Source: Endozoicomonas sp965198415 (GTDB lineage Bacteria; Pseudomonadota; Gammaproteobacteria; Pseudomonadales; Endozoicomonadaceae). Taken from it: 64,000 nucleotides of DNA. The DNA lies in the NCBI GenBank assembly GCA_965198415.1, contig CBDAPN010000028.1, positions 558,001-622,000 of the forward strand, read 5' to 3'. The first letter of the stretch is position 1. Every line of letters starts with the position of its first letter. The translations under genes were made by a program, and so were the position numbers. Positions 17,603 through 25,725 of this stretch are shown in pieces. The notes beneath the pieces were generated by a model. That model was not told the origin of the DNA. It saw only the letters and a list, made by a program, of their open reading frames with translations, and did no database searches.

Positions 17603-18271
17603 ATGGAAAGCGGAGCAATCACTCTAACCAGTCCTTTTTATTTAATGATTCCCCTGGCGCTCATGGCGCTAATACCGTTTATGGCGGTGATGGGGACATC
17701 CTTTTTAAAGCTGGTCGTTGTTTTTTCGATTCTGCGCAACGCTACGGGTTTGCAACAAATTCCACCCAATATTGCTATGAATGCCCTGGCCATCATTCTG
17801 ACGGTCTACATCATGGCGCCCATCGGCTTTGAAATTTGGGATCGCGTGCAGCAGGAGAACATTAATTTTCAGACCCAAGACAGCGCCGAGCTGATGGCAA
17901 ATATCTCGTCACTGGCCACGCCCTACAAAGAATTTATGCGTAAAAACACCTCAGAGAAAGAGCGCAACTTTTTCCTCAAAGCCGCCCGTTCCCTGTGGCC
18001 AAAAGCCTATCAGGATGATCTCTCGCCGGATGACCTGATTGTATTAATTCCCTCTTTTTGCATCAGTGAGTTGACCAAAGCGTTTGAAATCGGGTTTTTG
18101 CTCTACCTGCCTTTTATTGTGATTGACCTGATTATCTCCAACATTCTTTTGGCCATGGGCATGATGATGGTATCGCCGATGACCATTTCACTGCCTTTCA
18201 AGCTGTTATTGTTTGTGTTGCTCGACGGCTGGACTCGCCTGATTCACGGACTGGTGCTGAGCTATGCATGA
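17603..18271 (+). CDS. sctR: T3SS export apparatus protein SctR
   Basis: A 222-residue inner-membrane protein of the FliP/YscR family, part of the SctR5-T1-S4 export gate. The conserved motifs GTSFLKLVVVFSILRNATGLQQIPPN (split near residues 30-55) and the final MGMMMVSPMTISLPFKLLLFVLLDGW are intact, with four hydrophobic segments. The frame is open upstream to 17477, inside sctQ, but the ATG at 17603 gives the usual length (about 217 in YscR) and has AGGGA upstream. Its end overlaps sctS by 8 bp, implying translational coupling. Confidence 0.95.
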   Translation: MESGAITLTSPFYLMIPLALMALIPFMAVMGTSFLKLVVVFSILRNATGLQQIPPNIAMNALAIILTVYIMAPIGFEIWDRVQQENINFQTQDSAELMANISSLATPYKEFMRKNTSEKERNFFLKAARSLWPKAYQDDLSPDDLIVLIPSFCISELTKAFEIGFLLYLPFIVIDLIISNILLAMGMMMVSPMTISLPFKLLLFVLLDGWTRLIHGLVLSYA

Positions 18272-18527
18272 CCCACACATTCTGACACTGGCAGCCCAGG
18301 CGCTTTGGCTGGTTCTACTGCTCTCCATGCCTCCTATCATTGCGGCGGCGGCCATTGGTTTGCTGATCAGTTTAATACAGGCGCTGACCCAGATTCAGGA
18401 ACAGACCCTGCCATTTGCCTTTAAACTCATTGCGGTCATCATCAGCATATTTCTCACGGCTCGTTGGATCGGTATTGAAATATACAACTTCTCTCTTGCG
18501 ATTATGACGATGTTTGAAAGGCTCTAG
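18264..18527 (+). CDS. sctS: T3SS export apparatus protein SctS
   Basis: An 87-residue membrane protein of the FliQ/YscS family with two helices separated by a short loop (LLISLIQALTQIQEQTLPFAFK-type core). The length is normal. Four copies wrap the SctR-SctT cone of the export gate. It overlaps the sctR end and is followed by sctT after 2 bp. Confidence 0.94.
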   Translation: MHDPHILTLAAQALWLVLLLSMPPIIAAAAIGLLISLIQALTQIQEQTLPFAFKLIAVIISIFLTARWIGIEIYNFSLAIMTMFERL

Positions 18528-18529
18528 TC

Positions 18530-19321
18530 ATGATTCTGCCCATTGACGAGTTAAAAGAGTGGTTTTATATCCTGTCGATGGGTTTGCCTCGCATCGTTGC
18601 CATGTTTACCGTACTGCCACTGTTGCATAAACGTAACCTAGGTGGCGCCATGATTCGTAACGGAATCGCCATGTGCCTGGTGCTGTTCATGCACCCGATG
18701 CTTTCAGAAGCCAAACCGGAAGAAGCGCTGACCATCTACCAAACCGCCGCCATCGTCATCAAAGAGATATTCATTGGAGCGATCATGGGCTACTGTTTGG
18801 CGATTCCCTTTTGGGCCATGGAAGCGGCCGGTTTTTTTATTGATAACCAGCGCGGCGCCTCCATGGCCAGTACCCTGAACCCGTTTTCCGGTGCTGAAAC
18901 TTCACCCCTTGGAATTTTATTCAGTCAGACTCTGATCGCCCTGATCATGACCAGCGGTCTGTTTTTGCTCATACTCGATAGCCTGATGCTGACCTATAAG
19001 GCTTGGCCGGTCTTCAGTTATTTTCCGGACCTTAATCTCGAAGGTGCTGATTTCTTCCTCAATCAGTTTGACCTAATCATTAAGCTCGCCATGTGGCTCG
19101 CTGCGCCGGTTGCTATCTGCATGTTCATCACCGAGTTTGGGATTGCCCTAATCAGTCGTGCGGCCCCTCAGCTTAATGTGTTTATTCTGGCGATGCCGAT
19201 TAAATCCGCTGTCGCCATGGCTATTTTGGTGGTTTACGTTGCCACTATTATGGAGCTGACGCAGTCCTACCTGGCCGAGGTGCCTGACCTCTTTGCCTCA
19301 CTGGAGGAGCTCTGGCAATGA
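18530..19321 (+). CDS. sctT: T3SS export apparatus protein SctT
   Basis: A 263-residue polytopic inner-membrane protein of the FliR/YscT family. Typical features are LPRIVAMFTVLPLLHKRNLGG near the start and FFIDNQRGASMASTLNPFSG in the middle, the plug-forming region of the export gate. The length is normal. The stop overlaps the sctU start (ATGA). Confidence 0.94.
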   Translation: MILPIDELKEWFYILSMGLPRIVAMFTVLPLLHKRNLGGAMIRNGIAMCLVLFMHPMLSEAKPEEALTIYQTAAIVIKEIFIGAIMGYCLAIPFWAMEAAGFFIDNQRGASMASTLNPFSGAETSPLGILFSQTLIALIMTSGLFLLILDSLMLTYKAWPVFSYFPDLNLEGADFFLNQFDLIIKLAMWLAAPVAICMFITEFGIALISRAAPQLNVFILAMPIKSAVAMAILVVYVATIMELTQSYLAEVPDLFASLEELWQ

Positions 19322-20382
19322 GTGCAGAAAAAACCGAACAGCCCACCCCGAAAAAACTGCGTGATGCCCGCAAAAAAGGCCAGGTTGCTAAAAGCAAAGA
19401 GGTCTCCGGCACCTTTAACCTAATCATGGTGTTGGCTTTGCTCTGGATGATGAGCGACAAATACCTCGATACCTTCAAGCAGTTGGTGATTCTGCCCACG
19501 CTCAGTTATAACGATCCATTCCCGGTGGCGTTTAAAATAGTCACCACCGGTATTCTGCAGTTAACTATGGAGCTATTGATTCCTCTGGTGGCGGTCTCCA
19601 TGTTTGGTGCCATTGTTGGTAATCTGATTCAGTTTGGCTTTTTGTTTGCGCCGGAGGGGATCAAGCCAGACATCAAAAAGATCAGCCCTGTTGGCGGATT
19701 TAAACGAATCTTCGCCATGAAAAACCTCGTCGAATTTATCAAGTCGATTGTTAAAATTATTTTTTTGTCGATTGTCGTTTATTTTGTTATCTACAACAGC
19801 ATTGGTGATATGGTCGATCTGCCCTATTGCGGGAGTAGCTGTATCCTGCCGGTCACCGCGCACCTGATCAAAAAACTGCTCATTTACTCCATCGCTGCGT
19901 TCATCGTGATTGCCGTTTTAGACTACTTATTTGAGCGGTTTAACTTCATGAAGCAGAACCGGATGAGTAAAGACGAGGTGAAAAGGGAGCACAAAGAGAG
20001 CGAAGGTAGCCCGGAGATAAAAGGCAAGCGTAAAGAAATTCACCAGGAAATTCTCAATCAGGCGGAAAACACCGGTAAATCCGATGTTGTTATCAAAAAC
20101 CCGACGCACTTAGCCATCGGCCTGCGTTATCGTCAGGGGCAGACACCATTGCCGATAGTGACGGTTAAAGGCCGTGCAGGTCAGGCGCGTTTTATCATCA
20201 AAGTGGCTGAAAAAGAGGGCATCCCAATCCTTGAAAACGTCCCTCTGGCCCACGCCCTTTTCCACCTCGATGTTGCAGACTTTATTCCCGGAGACCTGAT
20301 TGAGCCAGTAGCAGAAGTTTTCCGTTGGGTTGAGGAGATAAAAGAGCAGCAGCGAAACGGTGAAGCGCCTTCTTTCGATTGA
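19318..20382 (+). CDS. sctU: T3SS export switch autoprotease SctU
   Basis: A 354-residue FlhB/YscU-type protein. The N-terminus MSAEKTEQPTPKKLRDARKK is a family hallmark, followed by four membrane segments and a cytoplasmic domain. The autocleavage motif Asn-Pro-Thr-His is intact at residues 261-264. Cleavage between Asn and Pro switches specificity from needle to translocator substrates. This is the last gene of the operon. Neither the needle, the secretin nor the translocators is in this window, so the injectisome is only partly encoded here. Confidence 0.96.
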   Translation: MSAEKTEQPTPKKLRDARKKGQVAKSKEVSGTFNLIMVLALLWMMSDKYLDTFKQLVILPTLSYNDPFPVAFKIVTTGILQLTMELLIPLVAVSMFGAIVGNLIQFGFLFAPEGIKPDIKKISPVGGFKRIFAMKNLVEFIKSIVKIIFLSIVVYFVIYNSIGDMVDLPYCGSSCILPVTAHLIKKLLIYSIAAFIVIAVLDYLFERFNFMKQNRMSKDEVKREHKESEGSPEIKGKRKEIHQEILNQAENTGKSDVVIKNPTHLAIGLRYRQGQTPLPIVTVKGRAGQARFIIKVAEKEGIPILENVPLAHALFHLDVADFIPGDLIEPVAEVFRWVEEIKEQQRNGEAPSFD

Positions 20383-20665
20383 CCGATGCTTTTCGCAAGA
20401 TTTGGTCATGATGTATGAATACTAAACCGAATGGCAAATAGTCAATTCATGATTTGTCCGTGTTGAGCACTGAGGCTCAGCGCTTCCCCATAATGAATGA
20501 CGACTCCATAACCCCCCTGCCGGATTAATTCATTCCCGCCTGAAGGTCTTACGGTGCAGGGCATCTCTACCCTGTGCGTTGGGGTCAGCAAGTAGTGACG
20601 ACTGACAATAAATTAACGACAAAAAGCGTTTATATCAAAGCGACAAAGTACACCTTATTTGTTGA

Positions 20666-20684
20666 AATAAGAATTATTCTCATT
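20666..20684. promoter_or_regulatory. Fur box
   Basis: AATAAGAATTATTCTCATT differs from the perfect palindrome AATGAGAATnATTCTCATT at a single position. It lies 47 bp before the imelysin start, where Fur repression of an iron operon is expected. The adjacent 20383-20640 stretch shows only a short hairpin (GCAGGG near 20554 with CCCTG near 20567), possibly ending the T3SS transcript. Confidence 0.88.
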
Positions 20685-20731
20685 ATAATCCAGCGAAAAT
20701 ATCAAAAATCATTAGCTGGAGTTTATTGAGA

Positions 20732-22075
20732 ATGGCCTCTCACCTACCATCGTTTTCCCGTCGCACTCCCAAACTGCCAACCGCTGGCTCCTTGTTACTG
20801 GCCTCGATGCTGCTTTCGGGTTGTAATCAATCCGCCGAGCATGCCCATCATCAGCACGGCCATAACCACGACGCCCAAAATGAATCCACGGCTGAAAACA
20901 ATGTGGTGGTTCATTACGCCGACATTGCCAATGCGACTTACGAGGATGCCCTGATTACCGCCAAAGCACTTCGTGAGGCCAGTCAGGCGCTGATTGATAA
21001 CCCATCACAAGAAACGCTTGATCAGGCCAGATCAGCCTGGAAAACGGCGCGAATTCCTTACCAGCAAAGTGAAGTGTTTCGTTTTGGTAATACCATTGTG
21101 GATGACTGGGAAGGGCAGTTAAATGCCTGGCCTTTGGATGAAGGCATGATCGACTACGTCGAGTCGAGCCAATACGACTATGAACTGGGCAACGATGGCG
21201 CTTTGGCGAACATCATCAGTAACACCGAGATTACTGTGAATGGTGAGGCGTTGGATTTAAGCGAGCTGACACCGCAACTGTTGGCGAATCTAAACGAGAT
21301 CGGTGGCAGTGAGGCCAATGTCGCTACCGGCTATCATGCGGTTGAGTTTTTGCTCTGGGGGCAAGACCTTAACGGTACGGCGGCAGGTGCCGGTAATCGC
21401 CCTGTGACGGATTTTATACCGGGCGAGCAATGCACCGGCACCCATTGTGAACGACGAGGGCAGTATTTGCTGACCGCCGTGGATCTACTGATTAGTGATC
21501 TTGAATACATGACGCAACAGTGGCAACCCAACCTAGAAGACAACTATCGTTCACAGCTGTTAGCAGAGCCGGTTGAGCAGGGCTTTCGAAAAATGCTCTT
21601 TGGCATGGGTAGCCTATCCCTTGGCGAGCTGGCCGGTGAGCGGATGAAAGTCGCTTTAGAGGCCAATTCAACCGAGGATGAACACGACTGCTTCAGCGAC
21701 AACACCCACAACTCCCACTTTTACAACAATCTTGGCATTCGAAACGTTTATACCGGGCAATATGAACGGATTAATGGCGAGGTAATCACCGGCCCAAGTC
21801 TGGCTGACTTGGTTGCTGAAAAAAATGCACAACAGGCGCAGGCTATTCTTAGCGGCTTCGACAACAGCAAAGACGCCCTGCAAAAGCTGGTGGACTCGGC
21901 AGAAAAGAACGGCGTTTTCTTTGATCAACTGATTGCCGCCGGCGATAACCAGGGCAATGAGCTGGTACAAGCCGCCATCAATTCTTTGGTTGCTCAGACT
22001 ACGGCCATTGAAGAAGCTGCGGGTCTGATCGGTATCCAACAGCTGAATCCGGACACAGCCGATCACCAATTCTGA
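20732..22075 (+). CDS. Imelysin family iron-regulated lipoprotein
   Basis: An exported protein with a lipobox-type signal (ASMLLSGC) and a His-rich stretch directly after it (HAHHQHGHNHD), likely metal-binding. The body matches the imelysin/peptidase M75 family: WKTARIPYQQSEVFRFGNTIVDDWEGQLNAWPLDEG and the GxHxxE motif in TGYHAVEFLLWGQD. Imelysin-like proteins such as ICMP of Pseudomonas are Fur-controlled and take part in iron acquisition; proteolytic activity is doubtful. The ATG at 20732 lies 10 bp after GGAG; a TTG at 20726 is possible. It heads a four-gene iron operon behind a Fur box. Confidence 0.88.
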   Translation: MASHLPSFSRRTPKLPTAGSLLLASMLLSGCNQSAEHAHHQHGHNHDAQNESTAENNVVVHYADIANATYEDALITAKALREASQALIDNPSQETLDQARSAWKTARIPYQQSEVFRFGNTIVDDWEGQLNAWPLDEGMIDYVESSQYDYELGNDGALANIISNTEITVNGEALDLSELTPQLLANLNEIGGSEANVATGYHAVEFLLWGQDLNGTAAGAGNRPVTDFIPGEQCTGTHCERRGQYLLTAVDLLISDLEYMTQQWQPNLEDNYRSQLLAEPVEQGFRKMLFGMGSLSLGELAGERMKVALEANSTEDEHDCFSDNTHNSHFYNNLGIRNVYTGQYERINGEVITGPSLADLVAEKNAQQAQAILSGFDNSKDALQKLVDSAEKNGVFFDQLIAAGDNQGNELVQAAINSLVAQTTAIEEAAGLIGIQQLNPDTADHQF

Positions 22076-22091
22076 GAATAACCCGGCCATC

Positions 22092-22129
22092 AATACCCAA
22101 CCCTGAACTGTCTGCGGTTGGGTATTTTG
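22092..22129 (+). terminator. Hairpin between imelysin and oxidoreductase genes
   Basis: AATACCCAACC (22092-22102) pairs with GGTTGGGTATT (22116-22126), followed by a short T stretch. An 11-bp stem inside an operon could be a partial terminator that makes imelysin more abundant than the downstream proteins, or a stabilising 3' end. Confidence 0.6.
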
Positions 22130-22156
22130 GCAAAGTGACTAAAAAGAAGTAATAAC

Positions 22157-23563
22157 ATGCATCTTCAAGCCGCCGGATTTGCCTGCATGGCCCTTACTGC
22201 TGGGTTAGTGCTCACTGGTTGTAATGAAACTGCCAGCTATGAAGCCACAGAAGAGCGCCCCGGTGGGCAAACGTCTGTGAGTGTTGCTGGAAGAAATGCC
22301 TTTTCTCTGCCCTCGGCTAATATGCCTGTCAGTCGTCGTCTTGATTTTAGCGTCGGTAACAGTTTTTTTCGCAATCCGTGGGTTGCAGCTCCGGCCAGCA
22401 CGTCGGCGAGAGATGGGCTTGGGCCTCTGTTTAACAGCAACGGTTGTCAGAACTGTCATATTAAAGATGGCCGTGGGCACGCACCGAAACATGGTGAGCT
22501 CAATCGTGTCTCCATGCTGGTCAGGCTCAGTGTTGCCCCGGACTCACAGCAACGGTTGCCCCACCAAGGCGTGATTCCCCATCCGGTCTATGGCGGTCAA
22601 TTGCAGGATTTTGCGCTTCCGGGCGGCGTTGGTGAAGGGCGCGTGCGGGTAAATTATGAGTATCACGAAATTACATTTAAAGATGGGGAAACCGTCGAGT
22701 TACGCAAACCCCTCATTACCATTGAAGAGCTGGGTTACGGCCCACTGATAACAAGCGACAATGTAATGATGTCCGCTCGCGTTGCCCCCCCAATGATCGG
22801 TCTTGGGCTGCTTGAAGCCATACCTGAACAAGCACTGCTGGCCAACGAAGACATTGATGATAAAAACAACGATGGCATCTCAGGCAAGGCTAATCGGGTA
22901 TGGGATATTGAGAAGCAGGCATTAGCCATCGGGCGGTTTGGTTGGAAAGCCGGACAACCGACGCTGAAGCAGCAAAATGCTGCGGCTTTCAACAACGACA
23001 TGGGCCTCACCAACCCTCTTTTTATGCAGGAACATTGTACTCCTAAACAAAAGCTCTGCCATGAACAAATGGCTGGAGAGCACCCGGAAGTTTCTGAAAA
23101 CATTCTCAATAAAGTGACTTTTTACTCAAGAAACCTCGCCGTACCGGTGAGAAGTAACGCGCGGGATAAAACCACTCTTCAAGGCAAACACATTTTTTAC
23201 GACACGGGTTGTAATGCCTGTCATACCCCTTCTTTCAAGACCGGATTGGCCGCACAAGAGCAGTCAGAGCAGAAAATCTGGCCCTATACCGACCTGTTAT
23301 TACACGACATGGGTGAGGGGTTGGCAGATCATCGACCAGAATTTATTGCCAACGGGCGAGAATGGCGAACGCCGCCTTTATGGGGCATTGGTCATACTCA
23401 GGTTGTTGATAAAAATGCGGGTTTTCTCCACGACGGCAGGGCAAGAACGCTAAAAGAAGCCATTCTCTGGCACGATGGCGAAGCAGCGCAATCGAAGCTG
23501 CGCTTTATGGCGATGAACGCTAAAGAGCGTGAACTGTTGATTCGCTTTGTTGAGTCATTGTGA
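22157..23563 (+). CDS. Di-haem thiol-oxidoreductase-like lipoprotein (DUF1111)
   Basis: A 468-residue exported protein with lipobox ALTAGLVLTGC and two cytochrome c motifs: CQNCH near residue 98 and CNACH near residue 355. The sequence between them (RVAPPMIGLGLLEAIPEQAL, then FGWKAGQPTLKQQNAAAFNND) matches the DUF1111 family, which is related to di-haem peroxidases. In iron operons it is always paired with imelysins and may alter the redox state of iron. It overlaps the next gene by 4 bp (GTGA). Confidence 0.85.
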   Translation: MHLQAAGFACMALTAGLVLTGCNETASYEATEERPGGQTSVSVAGRNAFSLPSANMPVSRRLDFSVGNSFFRNPWVAAPASTSARDGLGPLFNSNGCQNCHIKDGRGHAPKHGELNRVSMLVRLSVAPDSQQRLPHQGVIPHPVYGGQLQDFALPGGVGEGRVRVNYEYHEITFKDGETVELRKPLITIEELGYGPLITSDNVMMSARVAPPMIGLGLLEAIPEQALLANEDIDDKNNDGISGKANRVWDIEKQALAIGRFGWKAGQPTLKQQNAAAFNNDMGLTNPLFMQEHCTPKQKLCHEQMAGEHPEVSENILNKVTFYSRNLAVPVRSNARDKTTLQGKHIFYDTGCNACHTPSFKTGLAAQEQSEQKIWPYTDLLLHDMGEGLADHRPEFIANGREWRTPPLWGIGHTQVVDKNAGFLHDGRARTLKEAILWHDGEAAQSKLRFMAMNAKERELLIRFVESL

Positions 23564-24582
23564 AAACCGTTATGAAAAAGTACTTGAAGCTCATTATTGT
23601 CACAGCGGTGTTGGTCGGCTGTGACCCGTTCTCCCAGACTGATATTGAGGTTGCCCGCTCCCCCATTACAGTTTTGCTGGACGATCAAATTCAGCCACGC
23701 TACGCCCATTTGGTCTCACAGGCGGCCATATTAAGAGAGCACAGCGCCGGGTTTTGCCATAACGCCGAAAACAGAGAGGTGGGTTTGTTGCAGCAACAGT
23801 GGCGCAACACCATGTTGAGTTGGCAAGCCGTTGCAGTGGTCAGCGAGCTGATGCTGGAAGAAAATATGGACGGCTGGCGCATGCAGTTTTGGCCAGATAA
23901 AAAAAATCTGGTGGGCAGAAAAATTGAAACCCGGCTTAAAAATAAGACACCTGTAGCTTTAATGTCGGACAGCGTCATTTTGCAGGGGCTTTCTGCCACA
24001 GAGTACCTGTTGTTTGATGCCAAAGCCGAGCCTGCACTGGCCGCAAAAAAAGAAGAGTACTGTCGTTTTCTTCTGGATAATACGACAGCATTACATACCA
24101 ACGCCTCAGAGTTAATGAACAACTGGCAACCCGCTGGCAGCTATTATCAGAAACTGATGTTACTTAAGCAGCAGGAAAATGCCCTTGCCTTTTGGGTACT
24201 GAACAGCCTCGATAGTCAAACAACACGGCTAAAAAAAGAGCTGGGATTACCGCTGGGCAAGCAGCGCAGCAACCCTTTGCTGGCTGAGTCTTGGCGCAGT
24301 GGTCAATCGCTGGCAAATATTCGTACCGTGTTGGCCACTTTTGCTGAGTTAATCGCCGTGGTAGCAGATGCAAAGCACATGAAAGAGCTGGCGCATGAGG
24401 TGAGTGACCTTTCACTTACCATGCAAAAACTACCGGATGATTTTACGACCGCTTTCTCTCAGGGAAAGGAAAACGAACTACGGAAAATACAGCAACAGCT
24501 CAACAGATTGAGTGAAAAAATCAGTAAAACCGCAAACAGCCTTGGCGTACCTCTTGGTTTTAACGCCAGTGATGGTGATTAA
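23560..24582 (+). CDS. Second imelysin-like lipoprotein
   Basis: A 340-residue exported protein, lipobox TAVLVGC near residue 21. It has the imelysin core features (LQQQWRNTMLSWQAVAVVSELMLEE, then SATEYLLFD), although the GxHxxE motif is changed to LSATEYLLF. It starts at GTG 23560 overlapping the previous stop; an internal ATG at 23572 is the alternative. Operons with two imelysins flanking a di-haem protein and ending in DUF1513 are a known arrangement in Pseudomonas and relatives. Confidence 0.82.
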   Translation: MKTVMKKYLKLIIVTAVLVGCDPFSQTDIEVARSPITVLLDDQIQPRYAHLVSQAAILREHSAGFCHNAENREVGLLQQQWRNTMLSWQAVAVVSELMLEENMDGWRMQFWPDKKNLVGRKIETRLKNKTPVALMSDSVILQGLSATEYLLFDAKAEPALAAKKEEYCRFLLDNTTALHTNASELMNNWQPAGSYYQKLMLLKQQENALAFWVLNSLDSQTTRLKKELGLPLGKQRSNPLLAESWRSGQSLANIRTVLATFAELIAVVADAKHMKELAHEVSDLSLTMQKLPDDFTTAFSQGKENELRKIQQQLNRLSEKISKTANSLGVPLGFNASDGD

Positions 24583-25673
24583 TGCAGCGACGACAGTTTG
24601 TAAAAAGTGCGCTCACTCTGGCAGCGGTTAGCCTGATTGGCACCGGCACTCACGCCCGACAGACACTCATCAGCGGCGCAAGGGACGCTTCTGGGAGTTA
24701 CAGCATTCGCATTTTTGATGCGTACAAAAAGCACACTACCCGCATTGCCATTCCTGAGCGATTGCATGATGCCACGCGCCGCCCCGGCAGTAATGAGATC
24801 GCCATATTTGCCCGGCGCCCGGGGTATCGTTTTTATGTGGTTGATTGGCATCGATCGCAAATCTCATACAGTGTGGTACCAGCTCACTCTCGCCACTTCT
24901 ATGGACACGGTGTGTTCAGCGCCAACGGTGACAGGCTGTATACCACCGAGAACAATCTTGACTCTTTGCAGGGTGTGATTGGCATTTATGACCCGTCGCA
25001 AGGTTATAAAAGAGTAGGGGAGTGGGCACTTGGGGCTCCTGGCCCCCATGAGGTCAAGCTGTTACCCGATGGCGAAACTCTGGTGGTTGCTGTGGGCGGA
25101 ATAAAAACGCACCCCGACAGCGGTAGGAAAAAGCTAAATCCGGACTCCATGCAGCCATCATTGCTGTATCTGAACCGCCATACTGGCCACATTATTGATC
25201 AACAGACGTTTATAGACCCGCGTTTAAGTATACGACACCTGGATGTTGACCTGGAGGGTAACGTGGCAATCGGCATGCAGTATCAAGGTAATAATGCAGA
25301 GGCACTGCCACTGATTGCGGTACATCGTCAGGGCGAGCCGATCAGAGCGGTTCAGGCACTTCCTGAGCAGTGGCTAGGCCTTAATGGCTATATTTCCAGT
25401 GTGAAGATTTTGCCCGACACCATTGCCGCCACCGCAGCCAAAGGAAACCGGATAGTACTGATTGAGAAATCCACCACAGTGCTTAAGTCGTTAATCTATC
25501 ACCGCGACTGTGCCGGTCTCGCTCCCCTTGGTGAGCGGCGGCTGGCAGTCAGTAACGGGTTGGGGGAGGTGAAGTTGCTGGAATGTTTTAAAGGGCAGGC
25601 AACAAAGATCGAGGTTACACAACAGGCTAACTGCAGTTGGGACAATCACCTACTTAACCCGGATGTTTCATAG
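24582..25673 (+). CDS. DUF1513 beta-propeller exported protein
   Basis: A 363-residue protein whose N-terminus MQRRQFVKSALTLAAVSLIG looks like a Tat-type signal (RRQFVK). The body has propeller-like blades with the DUF1513 motifs GHGVFSANGDRLYTTEN and GPHEVKLLPDGETLVVAVGGI-type sequence. DUF1513 proteins close imelysin iron operons; their exact role is unknown. The ATG overlaps the preceding stop codon (TAATG). Confidence 0.85.
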   Translation: MQRRQFVKSALTLAAVSLIGTGTHARQTLISGARDASGSYSIRIFDAYKKHTTRIAIPERLHDATRRPGSNEIAIFARRPGYRFYVVDWHRSQISYSVVPAHSRHFYGHGVFSANGDRLYTTENNLDSLQGVIGIYDPSQGYKRVGEWALGAPGPHEVKLLPDGETLVVAVGGIKTHPDSGRKKLNPDSMQPSLLYLNRHTGHIIDQQTFIDPRLSIRHLDVDLEGNVAIGMQYQGNNAEALPLIAVHRQGEPIRAVQALPEQWLGLNGYISSVKILPDTIAATAAKGNRIVLIEKSTTVLKSLIYHRDCAGLAPLGERRLAVSNGLGEVKLLECFKGQATKIEVTQQANCSWDNHLLNPDVS

Positions 25674-25725
25674 CCCTCTCCCCGCTTTAAAAAGCAACAG
25701 TTACTCACGGTGACACAACCTTGGC

